Shown here piece after piece: positions 1 to 6,378 of a stretch of DNA of 9,693 nucleotides; position 1 is the first letter of the stretch, and every line of letters starts with the position of its first letter. The position numbers and the translations under genes were made by a program. A model generated the notes under the pieces. That model saw only the letters and a list, made by a program, of their open reading frames with translations, ran no database searches and had not been told where the DNA came from. The stretch is from NCBI GenBank assembly GCA_023411715.1, contig JAEYOM010000005.1, positions 1-9,693 of the forward strand, in the 5' to 3' direction. This DNA comes from Bacillota bacterium. GTDB lineage: Bacteria > Bacillota > Clostridia > Acetivibrionales > DTU013.

Positions 1-2
1 GC

Positions 3-533
3 ATTTTCGACACAAAGGACGAGGACGATCTGCAGAATGGAAAGGGCTTCTCCTCGAGACTTGACAGGGCTCTGTTCGCCGATGCGACAGCCACTTCGGT
101 AGGCGCGCTGCTTGGTACCAGCAATACTACGACTTATGTTGAAAGCTCGGCAGGTATAGCAGCAGGCGGAAAGACCGGTTTGACTTCCGCGACGGTAGGA
201 CTGCTGTTCCTTGTTTCGCTTGTATTCTCGCCGATCGCGCTCATGGTCCCCTCAGCCGCTACGGCTCCCGCACTGATCGTTGTCGGTATCCTGATGATAG
301 AATCGTTCGGGAAGATCAAATGGGATGAATTTGAAGAATCTGCACCGGCATTCTTCACAGCAGTCGTAATGCCGTTCACGAACAGCATCGCAACAGGCGT
401 TGCGGCTGGCTTCATCTTCTACTGCATCTCGAAGATATTCAGAGGCAAGGCCAGGGAGGTACATCCGATCATGTATATAGTGACGGCGCTGTTTCTGATG
501 AATTACGTTGTAGATGCCTTGAAATTATTATAG
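3..533 (+). CDS. NCS2-family purine permease (AzgA/PbuG-like), C-terminal part
   Basis: Partial: the reading frame is open from base 3 and continues upstream of the window; 176 residues are visible, to a TAG stop. A membrane transporter for a purine base (adenine, guanine or hypoxanthine), probably by proton symport. The sequence shows a conserved stretch with GTSNTTTYVESSAGIAAGG near visible residues 45-63, characteristic of the AzgA/PbuG/GhxP branch of NCS2 rather than the uracil/xanthine branch. It is followed by hydrophobic helices (LLFLVSLVFSPIALMVP, ALIVVGILMI, a helix through FFTAVVMPFTNSIATGVAAGFIFYCI, and a last one near YIVTALFLMNYVVDAL). An internal TTG at 180 is not a start, because the conserved sequence runs through it. 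Its position just upstream of purE fits coordinated purine uptake and synthesis. Exact substrate cannot be assigned from this part. Confidence 0.93.
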   Translation: MFDTKDEDDLQNGKGFSSRLDRALFADATATSVGALLGTSNTTTYVESSAGIAAGGKTGLTSATVGLLFLVSLVFSPIALMVPSAATAPALIVVGILMIESFGKIKWDEFEESAPAFFTAVVMPFTNSIATGVAAGFIFYCISKIFRGKAREVHPIMYIVTALFLMNYVVDALKLL

Positions 534-539
534 ATAAAA

Positions 540-569
540 AAGAAGTCCGCCCCGGAAAGCGGACTTCTT
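540..569. terminator. Strong hairpin after the permease; U-tract only on the minus strand
   Basis: A perfect 11-bp inverted repeat (AAGAAGTCCGC at 540-550, GCGGACTTCTT at 559-569) encloses an 8-nt loop. It starts 6 nt after the permease stop, where an intrinsic terminator would be expected. On the + strand the stem is followed by ACGTTTG, not a U-run. On the minus strand it is followed by an uninterrupted T-run, because of the A-run at 536-541. As read it is a canonical terminator for leftward transcription and a poor one for the permease, so some readthrough into purE is plausible. Confidence 0.6.
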
Positions 570-598
570 ACGTTTGAAATATATTTACGGACTCACGC

Positions 599-606
599 AG
601 GGAGGT
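599..606 (+). promoter_or_regulatory. Ribosome binding site of purE
   Basis: AGGGAGGT lies 3 nt before the ATG at 610 (4 nt from the GGAGG core) and 9 nt before a second in-frame ATG at 616. It rules out the upstream in-frame TTG at 574, which has no such site. Choosing between 610 and 616 changes the protein by only two residues. Confidence 0.8.
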
Positions 607-609
607 ATT

Positions 610-1128
610 ATGACGATGGAAAAAGCTCCGAAGGTAGCAGTGGTAATGGGAAGCGATTCGGATTTCCCGGTGTTGAAAAGCTGTATCAAATTACTGAGGG
701 ATTTCGGCGCGGAAGTGGAAGTGTCGGTGTGTTCGGCACACAGGACTCCGCGGAAGGCTGCCGAATTCGCGACTGATGCGGAAAAAAACGGCATTGAGGT
801 CATCATCGCCGCAGCAGGGAAAGCGGCGCATCTTCCCGGCGTCCTCGCCGCATTTACTCCGCTGCCTGTCATAGGGATACCGATCAAATCGTCAACTATG
901 GACGGACTGGATTCATTATTGTCGATAGTCCAGATGCCTACTGGGATACCGGTCGCGACTGTAGCAATTGACGGAGCCGACAATGCAGCGCTGCTCGCCG
1001 TTCAGATACTGTCGGGGGCGCATCCGGTATTGCGGGAGAGAATGAAGGAATATAAGAAAGGGCTTGCCGCCAGGGTTGAGCAAAAAGACGCAGAATTGCG
1101 GAAAAAGCTTATTGAAGAAGGATTGTAA
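610..1128 (+). CDS. purE: N5-carboxyaminoimidazole ribonucleotide mutase PurE (class I)
   Basis: Cytosolic enzyme that moves the carboxyl group of N5-CAIR to C4, giving CAIR. The 172-residue protein carries MGSDSDFP (residues 13-20), CSAHRTP (41-47, with the conserved catalytic His and Arg), AAAGKAAHLPGV and DSLLSIVQMPTGIPVATVAI, the class I signature; class II (metazoan-type) PurE lacks this arrangement. Length is normal (about 160-175). Start chosen at ATG 610 behind AGGGAGGT; the longer TTG start at 574 would add 12 unconserved residues. It is the first pur gene after the permease. Class I PurE usually works with PurK, which makes N5-CAIR; no purK lies in the window, so it is elsewhere, or the substrate forms non-enzymatically from AIR and bicarbonate. 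The next gene begins 118 bp downstream. Confidence 0.96.
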   Translation: MTMEKAPKVAVVMGSDSDFPVLKSCIKLLRDFGAEVEVSVCSAHRTPRKAAEFATDAEKNGIEVIIAAAGKAAHLPGVLAAFTPLPVIGIPIKSSTMDGLDSLLSIVQMPTGIPVATVAIDGADNAALLAVQILSGAHPVLRERMKEYKKGLAARVEQKDAELRKKLIEEGL

Positions 1129-1246
1129 GCAAGTAGGCGTGACCGTTTGTTCAGTATGAGGCAAACAGTAGTACGATAGTGTAAAGTAGCGTATGAAAAA
1201 CGCAGCAAACCACTATCAAGACAAGTAGTACGGAAGGGGGAGGTTT
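1129..1246 (+). other. purE-purF spacer with nested inverted repeat and 9-bp direct repeats
   Basis: No gene is credible here; only a 7-codon ATG frame at 1156-1179 exists. The spacer holds an imperfect hairpin: GATAGTG (1175-1181) pairs with CACTATC (1211-1217), and inside a symmetric 7x7 internal loop GCGT (1189-1192) pairs with ACGC (1200-1203). The hairpin is bracketed by a direct repeat AGTAGTACG at 1167-1175 and 1224-1232. GTTTG at 1145-1149 could pair with CAAAC at either 1162-1166 or 1206-1210. No T-run follows, so it is not a standard terminator. Function unknown. Confidence 0.45.
1236..1243 (+). promoter_or_regulatory. Ribosome binding site of purF
   Basis: GGGGGAGG sits 3 nt before the ATG at 1247; the broader purine run begins at 1232. 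It favours ATG 1247 over the in-frame ATG at 1310, which is preceded only by GGGCAGGTC and so has a weaker site. Confidence 0.7.
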
Positions 1247-2716
1247 ATGGAAAAAGCAGTTCAGAACGGGAATACGGGTAATATTGATAACAATGACAAC
1301 GGGCAGGTCATGTTCGGAAAGCTCCATGAGGAATGCGGGGTTTTCGGGATATTTAACAACGATAATCTGGATGTAGCCAGAGCGACTTATTACGGACTTT
1401 ACGCGCTTCAGCACAGAGGCCAGGAAAGCGCCGGGATAGCGGTGAACGACGACGGAGTAATCCTCCAGCATAAGGATATGGGCCTCGTGCCTGAAATTTT
1501 CAACGATGTCGTGCTTAATCATTTGAAAGGGCATATCGCCATCGGTCACGTAAGATATTCTACCACTGGCGCAAGCCTTCGCGAGAATGCCCAGCCGATG
1601 GTCGTCAAATATAAGATCGGACAGCTTGCGCTGGCGCATAACGGGAACCTCGTAAACGCTGCCGAGCTCAGGAGCGGCATGGAGGAAAACGGCGCCATAT
1701 TTCAGACCACAAGCGATACGGAGGTCATAGCCAATCTCATTTCACGCTATCGTGTCTCTAGTGAAAATATCGAAGAAACGCTGAAAAAAGTAATGAGTGT
1801 GATAAGAGGCTCTTACGCCATAGTGATGATCACTCCGAAACGTCTGATCGGCATAAGGGATCCCCAGGGCATCCGCCCGCTTTGCATAGGAAAGCTCGAA
1901 AACTCCTATGTACTGGCGTCCGAATCCTGCGCGCTCGATGCGGTCGGGGCTGAAATGATCCGCGATGTCGAGCCCGGAGAGATCGTATTGATAGGTAAAG
2001 ACGGAATAACGTCGATAAAGTCAGGCGTATGTAATCCGACCCATCTTTGTATATTCGAATACGTTTATTTCGCTCGGCCTGACAGTGTCATAGACGGAAC
2101 GAGTGTAATGCAGGCCAGGATCCAGGCGGGAAGAAGGCTTGCGATCGAACATCCGGCCGACGCCGACATCGTTATCGGGGCGCCTGACGGGGGCCTTAAC
2201 GCGGCGCTGGGTTATTCGAGGCAATCCGGCATACCATATGGACAGGGGCTGCTGAAGAACAGGTATGTCGGCAGGACATTCATACAGCCGGAACAGGGAC
2301 AGCGCGAAACCGGAGTCAGGATTAAATTCAACGCAATGAAAGCCGAGGTGGCCGGCAAAAGGGTCGTCATGGTCGACGATTCCATAGTCAGGGGCACTAC
2401 CACTCGGCGCATAGTGCAGATGCTCAAGGACGCGGGCGCAAAAGAAGTGCATATGCGCGTTAGCTCGCCTCCATACAAATTCCCGTGCTATTTCGGAATA
2501 GATATATCATCGACAAAACAGCTTGTCGCATCAAAGCATACGGAGGACGAGATCTGCGGTATGATAGGAGCCGACAGCCTGGGTTATCTCAGCCTGGAGG
2601 GACTATTGAGCATAGCTCCCGAAGCAAAGTGCGGTTTTTGCACCGCCTGCTTCAATTCAAGGTATCCTATGGAGGTAGCTGAGGAAGGCAACAAGTTTGC
2701 ATTAGGAGGATGTTGA
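1247..2716 (+). CDS. purF: Amidophosphoribosyltransferase PurF (Fe-S, Bacillus type)
   Basis: Catalyses the committed step: PRPP plus glutamine gives 5-phosphoribosylamine. The 489-residue protein has an N-terminal nucleophile glutaminase domain starting at Cys30 (HEECGVFGI), with LAHNGNLVN and TTSDTEVIANLI downstream, and a C-terminal phosphoribosyltransferase domain with the PRPP loop VVMVDDSIVRGTTTR at 373-387. Cys268 (LCIFEYVYFARPDS), Cys414 (FPCYFGID), Cys465 and Cys468 (CTACF) match the four [4Fe-4S] ligands of the B. subtilis enzyme; Cys462 is an extra nearby cysteine. Residues 1-29 would be a propeptide removed to expose Cys30; it is Asn/Asp/Gly-rich and longer than the 11 residues of B. 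subtilis. The stop is 1 nt before purM, so the two are probably translationally coupled. The enzyme family is feedback-inhibited by purine nucleotides. Confidence 0.97.
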   Translation: MEKAVQNGNTGNIDNNDNGQVMFGKLHEECGVFGIFNNDNLDVARATYYGLYALQHRGQESAGIAVNDDGVILQHKDMGLVPEIFNDVVLNHLKGHIAIGHVRYSTTGASLRENAQPMVVKYKIGQLALAHNGNLVNAAELRSGMEENGAIFQTTSDTEVIANLISRYRVSSENIEETLKKVMSVIRGSYAIVMITPKRLIGIRDPQGIRPLCIGKLENSYVLASESCALDAVGAEMIRDVEPGEIVLIGKDGITSIKSGVCNPTHLCIFEYVYFARPDSVIDGTSVMQARIQAGRRLAIEHPADADIVIGAPDGGLNAALGYSRQSGIPYGQGLLKNRYVGRTFIQPEQGQRETGVRIKFNAMKAEVAGKRVVMVDDSIVRGTTTRRIVQMLKDAGAKEVHMRVSSPPYKFPCYFGIDISSTKQLVASKHTEDEICGMIGADSLGYLSLEGLLSIAPEAKCGFCTACFNSRYPMEVAEEGNKFALGGC

Positions 2717-2717
2717 A

Positions 2718-3740
2718 ATGATGGATTACAAATCGGCAGGCGTCGATGTAGAGGCAGGTTATGAAGCGGTAAGGCTCATGAGGAATGATGTTAAGAGAAC
2801 CTTCAGACCGGAGGTCCTGACCGATATTGGAGGCTTTGGAGGTCTGTTCGCGCTCAACAAGGATAAATATGAGGACCCCGTGCTTGTTTCGGGGACCGAC
2901 GGAGTCGGCACCAAACTGAAAATAGCGTTCCTGATGGATAAGCACGATACTGTAGGTATAGACGCGGTTGCGATGTGTGTAAACGATATTATCTGCGGAG
3001 GAGCGGAGCCCTTGTTTTTCCTCGATTATATAGCACTGGGAAAGAACCGGCCCGAGAAGGTAGCGCAGATAGTAAAGGGTATTGCCGAGGGCTGCATAAT
3101 GTCGGGCTGTTCGCTAATTGGCGGAGAAACCGCTGAAATGCCCGGTTTTTACCCCGAGAATGAATATGATATAGCCGGGTTTGCCGTCGGGATCGTTGAC
3201 AGGAAGAAGATAATAGACGGAAAAACCATAAAAGCAGGCGACAAGCTTATTGGTCTGGCATCCTCCGGAGTACACAGCAATGGCTTCTCACTGGTCAGAA
3301 AGCTTTTTAACCCGACTGAGGAAAAATTGCGGAAGCAAATTGACCAGCTGGGCGTATCACTTGGCGAGGAACTCCTGAAACCTACGAGGATCTATGTCAA
3401 GACGATACTGCAGCTCAAGGAAAAATTCCGGATCAAAGGTATGTCGAACATTACGGGCGGCGGTTTTATTGAGAACATACCGCGAATGATTCCGGACGGG
3501 CTAAGGGTCAGGATAAACCTCGGCGCCTGGCCCGTGCTTCCGATATTCGACCTGCTCAAGGAAATGGGCGGTATGAGCGTCGACAGCATTTACAATACCT
3601 TCAATATGGGTATCGGAATGGTGATGGCGGTCGATCCCGGAGTAGAGCAGGACGTTGTCGCATACCTCGGGACATTGGGAGAAAAGGCCTATGTCATAGG
3701 CGAAGTTATCAAGGGAGAGGCTGGAGTCGAGCTATGCTGA
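2718..3740 (+). CDS. purM: Phosphoribosylformylglycinamidine cyclo-ligase PurM (AIR synthetase)
   Basis: ATP-dependent closure of FGAM to aminoimidazole ribonucleotide (AIR), in the cytosol. The 340-residue protein has the family's nucleotide-binding SGTDGVGTK at 58-66, the glycine-rich GGETAEMPG at 135-143, a central AGDKLIGLASSGVHSNGFSLVRK, NITGGGFIENIPR, and the C-terminal YNTFNMGIGMVMAV. Length is typical (about 340-350). Two adjacent ATGs (2718 and 2721) both fit the AGGAGGA at 2704-2710, which lies inside the last codons of purF; the first is chosen. The gene begins 1 nt after the purF stop and overlaps purN by 7 nt, so purF-purM-purN read as one tightly coupled block. Confidence 0.97.
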   Translation: MMDYKSAGVDVEAGYEAVRLMRNDVKRTFRPEVLTDIGGFGGLFALNKDKYEDPVLVSGTDGVGTKLKIAFLMDKHDTVGIDAVAMCVNDIICGGAEPLFFLDYIALGKNRPEKVAQIVKGIAEGCIMSGCSLIGGETAEMPGFYPENEYDIAGFAVGIVDRKKIIDGKTIKAGDKLIGLASSGVHSNGFSLVRKLFNPTEEKLRKQIDQLGVSLGEELLKPTRIYVKTILQLKEKFRIKGMSNITGGGFIENIPRMIPDGLRVRINLGAWPVLPIFDLLKEMGGMSVDSIYNTFNMGIGMVMAVDPGVEQDVVAYLGTLGEKAYVIGEVIKGEAGVELC

Positions 3741-4357
3741 AGCTTGGGATAATGGTTTCAGGCGGCGGGACAAACCTGCAGGCCATAATCGACAACATTA
3801 AAAACGGATTTTTGGCAAGCTGCCGTATCGTTACCGTAGTGTCGAGCAGGGCGGGCGCTTATGCTCTTGAACGGGCGAAAAACAACGATATACCTGCTGC
3901 CGTTATTTCTAAAAAAAGCTTTTCATCGGCGGAAGAGTACGATCAGGCATTGATAGAGCATTTTGCAAAGTATGATGTCGACCTCGTAGTATTGGCAGGT
4001 TTTCTTTCAATACTCGGCGAAGGCTTCGTCAATACCTACCATAACAGGATTATCAATATACATCCGTCCCTTATACCGTCATTCTGCGGAAAGGGCTTTT
4101 ACGGCCTGATACCGCATATTAAGGCGCTCGAATACGGTGTCAGGGTAACGGGCGCCACTGCGCATTTTGTAGATTATGAGTACGATTCCGGCCCGATCAT
4201 ATTGCAGAAGGCTGTTGCGGTAAAGGCTGACGATACTCCCGAGTCGCTGCAGCTCAGAGTTATGCAGGAGGCGGAATGGGAGATACTGCCCGAAGCGATC
4301 CGGCTCTATTCGGAGGGCAGGCTCGCTATGGAAGGCAGAAAGGTAAGGATAAGCTGA
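3734..4357 (+). CDS. purN: Phosphoribosylglycinamide formyltransferase PurN (folate-dependent)
   Basis: Transfers a formyl group from 10-formyl-tetrahydrofolate to GAR, giving FGAR. The 207-residue protein starts MLKLGIMVSGGGTNLQAI, with the phosphate-binding loop at 9-14. The catalytic triad of the E. coli enzyme (Asn106, His108, Asp144) has clear equivalents: Asn108 and His110 in INIHPSLIPS, and Asp151 in YEYDSGPII. Length matches the family. The ATG is embedded in the end of purM (ATGCTGA, where TGA is the purM stop), so translation is probably coupled. No purT is visible, so formate-dependent GAR formylation cannot be judged here. The gene is followed by the 50-bp tandem array rather than directly by purH. 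Confidence 0.96.
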   Translation: MLKLGIMVSGGGTNLQAIIDNIKNGFLASCRIVTVVSSRAGAYALERAKNNDIPAAVISKKSFSSAEEYDQALIEHFAKYDVDLVVLAGFLSILGEGFVNTYHNRIINIHPSLIPSFCGKGFYGLIPHIKALEYGVRVTGATAHFVDYEYDSGPIILQKAVAVKADDTPESLQLRVMQEAEWEILPEAIRLYSEGRLAMEGRKVRIS

Positions 4358-4396
4358 AGGCCGAAAAGTTGAAGTCAGGGATTGGCTGAACAGGTC

Positions 4397-4659
4397 AAAA
4401 ACCGGAGTGGGGCGTGGAGACGGGGACTTTGTCCCGTCTGTGCAGTGTCAGACCGAGTGGGACGTGGGGACAGGAACTTTGTCCCGTTTGTGCAGTGTCA
4501 GACCGAGTGGGGCGTGGAGACGGGGACTTTGTCCCGTTTGTGCAGTGTCAGACCGAGTGGGACGTGGGAACAGGGGCCTTGTCCCGTTTGTGCAGTGTCA
4601 GACAGAGTGGGACGTGGGGACAGGGGCCTTGTCCCGTTTCTGTGATGTTAAAAACCGGA
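4397..4659 (+). repeat. Five-copy 50-bp tandem repeat array with hairpin cores
   Basis: Five head-to-tail units of exactly 50 bp begin at 4401, 4451, 4501, 4551 and 4601. Internal units start GACCGAGTGG (GACAGAGTGG in unit 5) and units 1-4 end with TGCAGTGTCA; unit 5 decays at its end. Each holds a palindromic core ending in TTGTCCCGT. Units 1 and 3 fold through AGACGGG with CCCGTYT; units 2, 4 and 5 fold through GGGACA with TGTCCC, and unit 4 needs one mismatch or bulge. The array is bracketed by AAAAACCGGA at 4397-4406 and 4650-4659. All three + frames stay open because the unit has no stop and its length is not a multiple of 3; the peptides are artefacts. It separates purN from purH within the operon. 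A REP-like family is the best guess; origin unproven. Confidence 0.9.
4617..4635 (+). other. Hairpin of repeat unit 5 (best-formed type-B core)
   Basis: In the 19 nt, GGGACAGG pairs with CTTGTCCC-type sequence: six Watson-Crick pairs, then a G-U and a G-C, around a very small loop. It is the most stable type-B core in the array. No T-run follows (the next bases are GTTTCTGTG), so it is not a convincing terminator. Confidence 0.5.
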
Positions 4660-4669
4660 CTGACCGGTT
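4653..4669 (+). other. Small hairpin at the 3' edge of the repeat array
   Basis: AACCGG (4653-4658) and CCGGTT (4664-4669) form a perfect 6-bp stem with a 5-nt loop. An A/T-rich stretch and the purH start at 4697 follow. The stem overlaps the right-hand flanking direct repeat of the array. It could influence purH translation or mark the edge of an inserted element; neither is shown. Confidence 0.35.
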
Positions 4670-4696
4670 AAATATAAATTTATTGCGAAGGATGGT

Positions 4697-6250
4697 ATGG
4701 ATATGATAAAACGAGCATTGATCAGTGTTTCGGACAAGACCGGAATAGTTGAATTGGCTCAGGACCTTGCAAAACGGGGCGTCGAGATAATTTCAACGGG
4801 TGGTACGGCGAAGGCGCTCTCGGCGGCGGGCGTCAAGGTAACAAATGTTTCGGACGTCACAGGTTTTCCTGAATGTCTCGACGGCCGTGTGAAAACGCTG
4901 CACCCCAAAATCCACGGCGGCCTGCTTGCGATACACGGCAATGAGGAGCACATGAAGCAGATAAAGGAACTCGGGATCGAACCCATCGACCTGGTCATTA
5001 TCAACCTCTATCCCTTCAAGCAGACTATCCTCAAGGGAAACGTCACGCTCGAAGAGGCTATAGAAAATATCGACATTGGCGGCCCGACGATGCTAAGGGC
5101 TGCGGCAAAGAATTACCAGGATGTTGTGGTCATCGTGGATCCGGCCGATTATGCCAATGTGCTCGAAGAGCTCTCGGCCAACGGCGATGTTTCAATCAAA
5201 ACGAAGTTCAAACTCGCTTACAAGGTTTTCGAGCATACGAGCCATTACGATACGCTTATTGCCAAATATCTGAGAGACAAGCTCGGTGAGGAGTTCTTTC
5301 CCGAAGCGCTTTCGCTTACCTTTGAAAAGGTGCAGGATCTGCGGTACGGTGAAAACCCGCACCAGAAAGCTGTTTTCTACAAGGAAGTCGGAGCGAATAT
5401 CGGTTGCCTGACCTCGGCTAAACAGCTCCACGGCAAGGAGCTTTCCTACAATAATATAAATGACGCGAACGGAGCGCTCGAACTCCTGAAGGAATTCGAC
5501 GAACCGACCGCCGTGGTTTCAAAGCATGCCAACCCCTGCGGCGTCGCAAGCGCGGACAATATAAAGGATGCATATGTCAGCGCGTACGAAGCCGACCCGG
5601 TATCGGCCTACGGCGGGATCATAGCGGTGAACAGGGAGGTGGACGCTGAAACAGCCGGAGAAATGAGCAAAGTATTTTATGAGATCATACTTGCTCCGTC
5701 CTTCAGTGCCGAGGCGCTTGAGATACTCGAGAAAAAGAAGAATATCCGTCTGCTTAAGCTTGAAAATATCTCGACAAGGCTTCCTGCGGGCACTTACGAT
5801 ATGAAAAAGGTAGCCGGAGGGCTGCTTGTCCAGAATTACAACAACGAACTCGTCAATCCCGAGGATTTGAAATGCGTTACAGATGTAAAGCCTACGGATG
5901 AGCAGATGGAAGATCTGCTGTTCACTATGAAGGTGGTAAAGCATGCAAAGTCCAACGGTATTGCGCTCGGCAAAGGTAAACAGACGATTGGCGTAGGCCC
6001 CGGCCAGACCTCAAGGGTCGTTGCACTGAAAATAGCCATAGATTACTATGGCAAGGAACGCACACATGGCTCTGTAATGGCTTCCGACGCATTCTTCCCG
6101 TTCTCCGACTGTGTCGAAACGGCGCACGAAGCCGGTATCAAGGCTATTATACAGCCCGGCGGCTCCATCAGGGACCAGGAATCGATCGACGCCTGCAACA
6201 AGTACGGCATTGCTATGGTATTCACGGGCATAAGGCATTTCAAGCACTGA
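4697..6250 (+). CDS. purH: Bifunctional AICAR formyltransferase / IMP cyclohydrolase PurH
   Basis: Carries out the last two steps to IMP: formylation of AICAR with 10-formyl-THF, then cyclisation of FAICAR. The 517-residue protein has an N-terminal MGS-like IMP cyclohydrolase domain (KRALISVSDKTGI, STGGT at 33-37, DGRVKTLHPK at 62-71) and a C-terminal transformylase domain with the catalytic Lys276-His277 in SKHANPCGVA, plus DAFFPFSDCVETA and IIQPGGSIRDQE near the end. It ends with the usual GIRHFKH. Length is normal. ATG 4697 and ATG 4703 are both possible; AAGGA at 4688-4692 lies 4 or 10 nt upstream, and they differ by two residues. Unlike purF-purM-purN it is not coupled to the gene before it, because the repeat array intervenes. 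Confidence 0.97.
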   Translation: MDMIKRALISVSDKTGIVELAQDLAKRGVEIISTGGTAKALSAAGVKVTNVSDVTGFPECLDGRVKTLHPKIHGGLLAIHGNEEHMKQIKELGIEPIDLVIINLYPFKQTILKGNVTLEEAIENIDIGGPTMLRAAAKNYQDVVVIVDPADYANVLEELSANGDVSIKTKFKLAYKVFEHTSHYDTLIAKYLRDKLGEEFFPEALSLTFEKVQDLRYGENPHQKAVFYKEVGANIGCLTSAKQLHGKELSYNNINDANGALELLKEFDEPTAVVSKHANPCGVASADNIKDAYVSAYEADPVSAYGGIIAVNREVDAETAGEMSKVFYEIILAPSFSAEALEILEKKKNIRLLKLENISTRLPAGTYDMKKVAGGLLVQNYNNELVNPEDLKCVTDVKPTDEQMEDLLFTMKVVKHAKSNGIALGKGKQTIGVGPGQTSRVVALKIAIDYYGKERTHGSVMASDAFFPFSDCVETAHEAGIKAIIQPGGSIRDQESIDACNKYGIAMVFTGIRHFKH

Positions 6251-6378
6251 TGCAGGAAGATTGAAAGAAAGTTAAATTGGAATGAAAGCGGCAATATCAG
6301 AAATCGATTTTGTCAGCAGGACAGCCGAATAAGCTATATCGTTATGGCTGATTTGGCTGCTTGTGTATGGAGGGGAAT
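6251..6378 (+). other. purH-purD spacer with a bulged hairpin
   Basis: This 128-bp stretch holds no gene. CAGCC (6322-6326) pairs with GGCTG (6346-6350), and after a 2-nt bulge ATAA (6329-6332) pairs with TTAT (6342-6345), giving nine pairs. No T-run follows, so termination is unlikely. I see no clear promoter. Confidence 0.35.
6369..6375 (+). promoter_or_regulatory. Ribosome binding site of purD
   Basis: GGAGGGG lies 3 nt before ATG 6379 (5 nt from the GGAGG core). It selects ATG 6379 and rules out the in-frame TTG at 6361 upstream of it, which would place this site inside the gene. Confidence 0.8.

Noticed and set aside
534..609. Purine or PRPP riboswitch before purE
   Set aside because: Only 76 bp are available, one hairpin fills about half of it, and none of the conserved three-way-junction or ykkC-type sequences can be recognised.
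1151..1639. 162-codon minus-strand frame opposite the purF start
   Set aside because: Antisense to conserved PurF glutaminase sequence; no recognisable protein features beyond chance hydrophobic residues.
4401..4650. CRISPR array
   Set aside because: The whole 50-bp period is repeated with a few substitutions; there are no unique spacers alternating with a constant repeat, and no cas genes.
4382..4706. Three overlapping + strand open frames of 85-99 codons across the tandem array, with CPVC-like phrases resembling a zinc motif
   Set aside because: The 50-bp unit has no stop in any + frame and 50 is not a multiple of 3, so the same phrases appear in turn in all three frames. The starts are TTG/GTG without ribosome sites. 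This is an artefact of the repeat.
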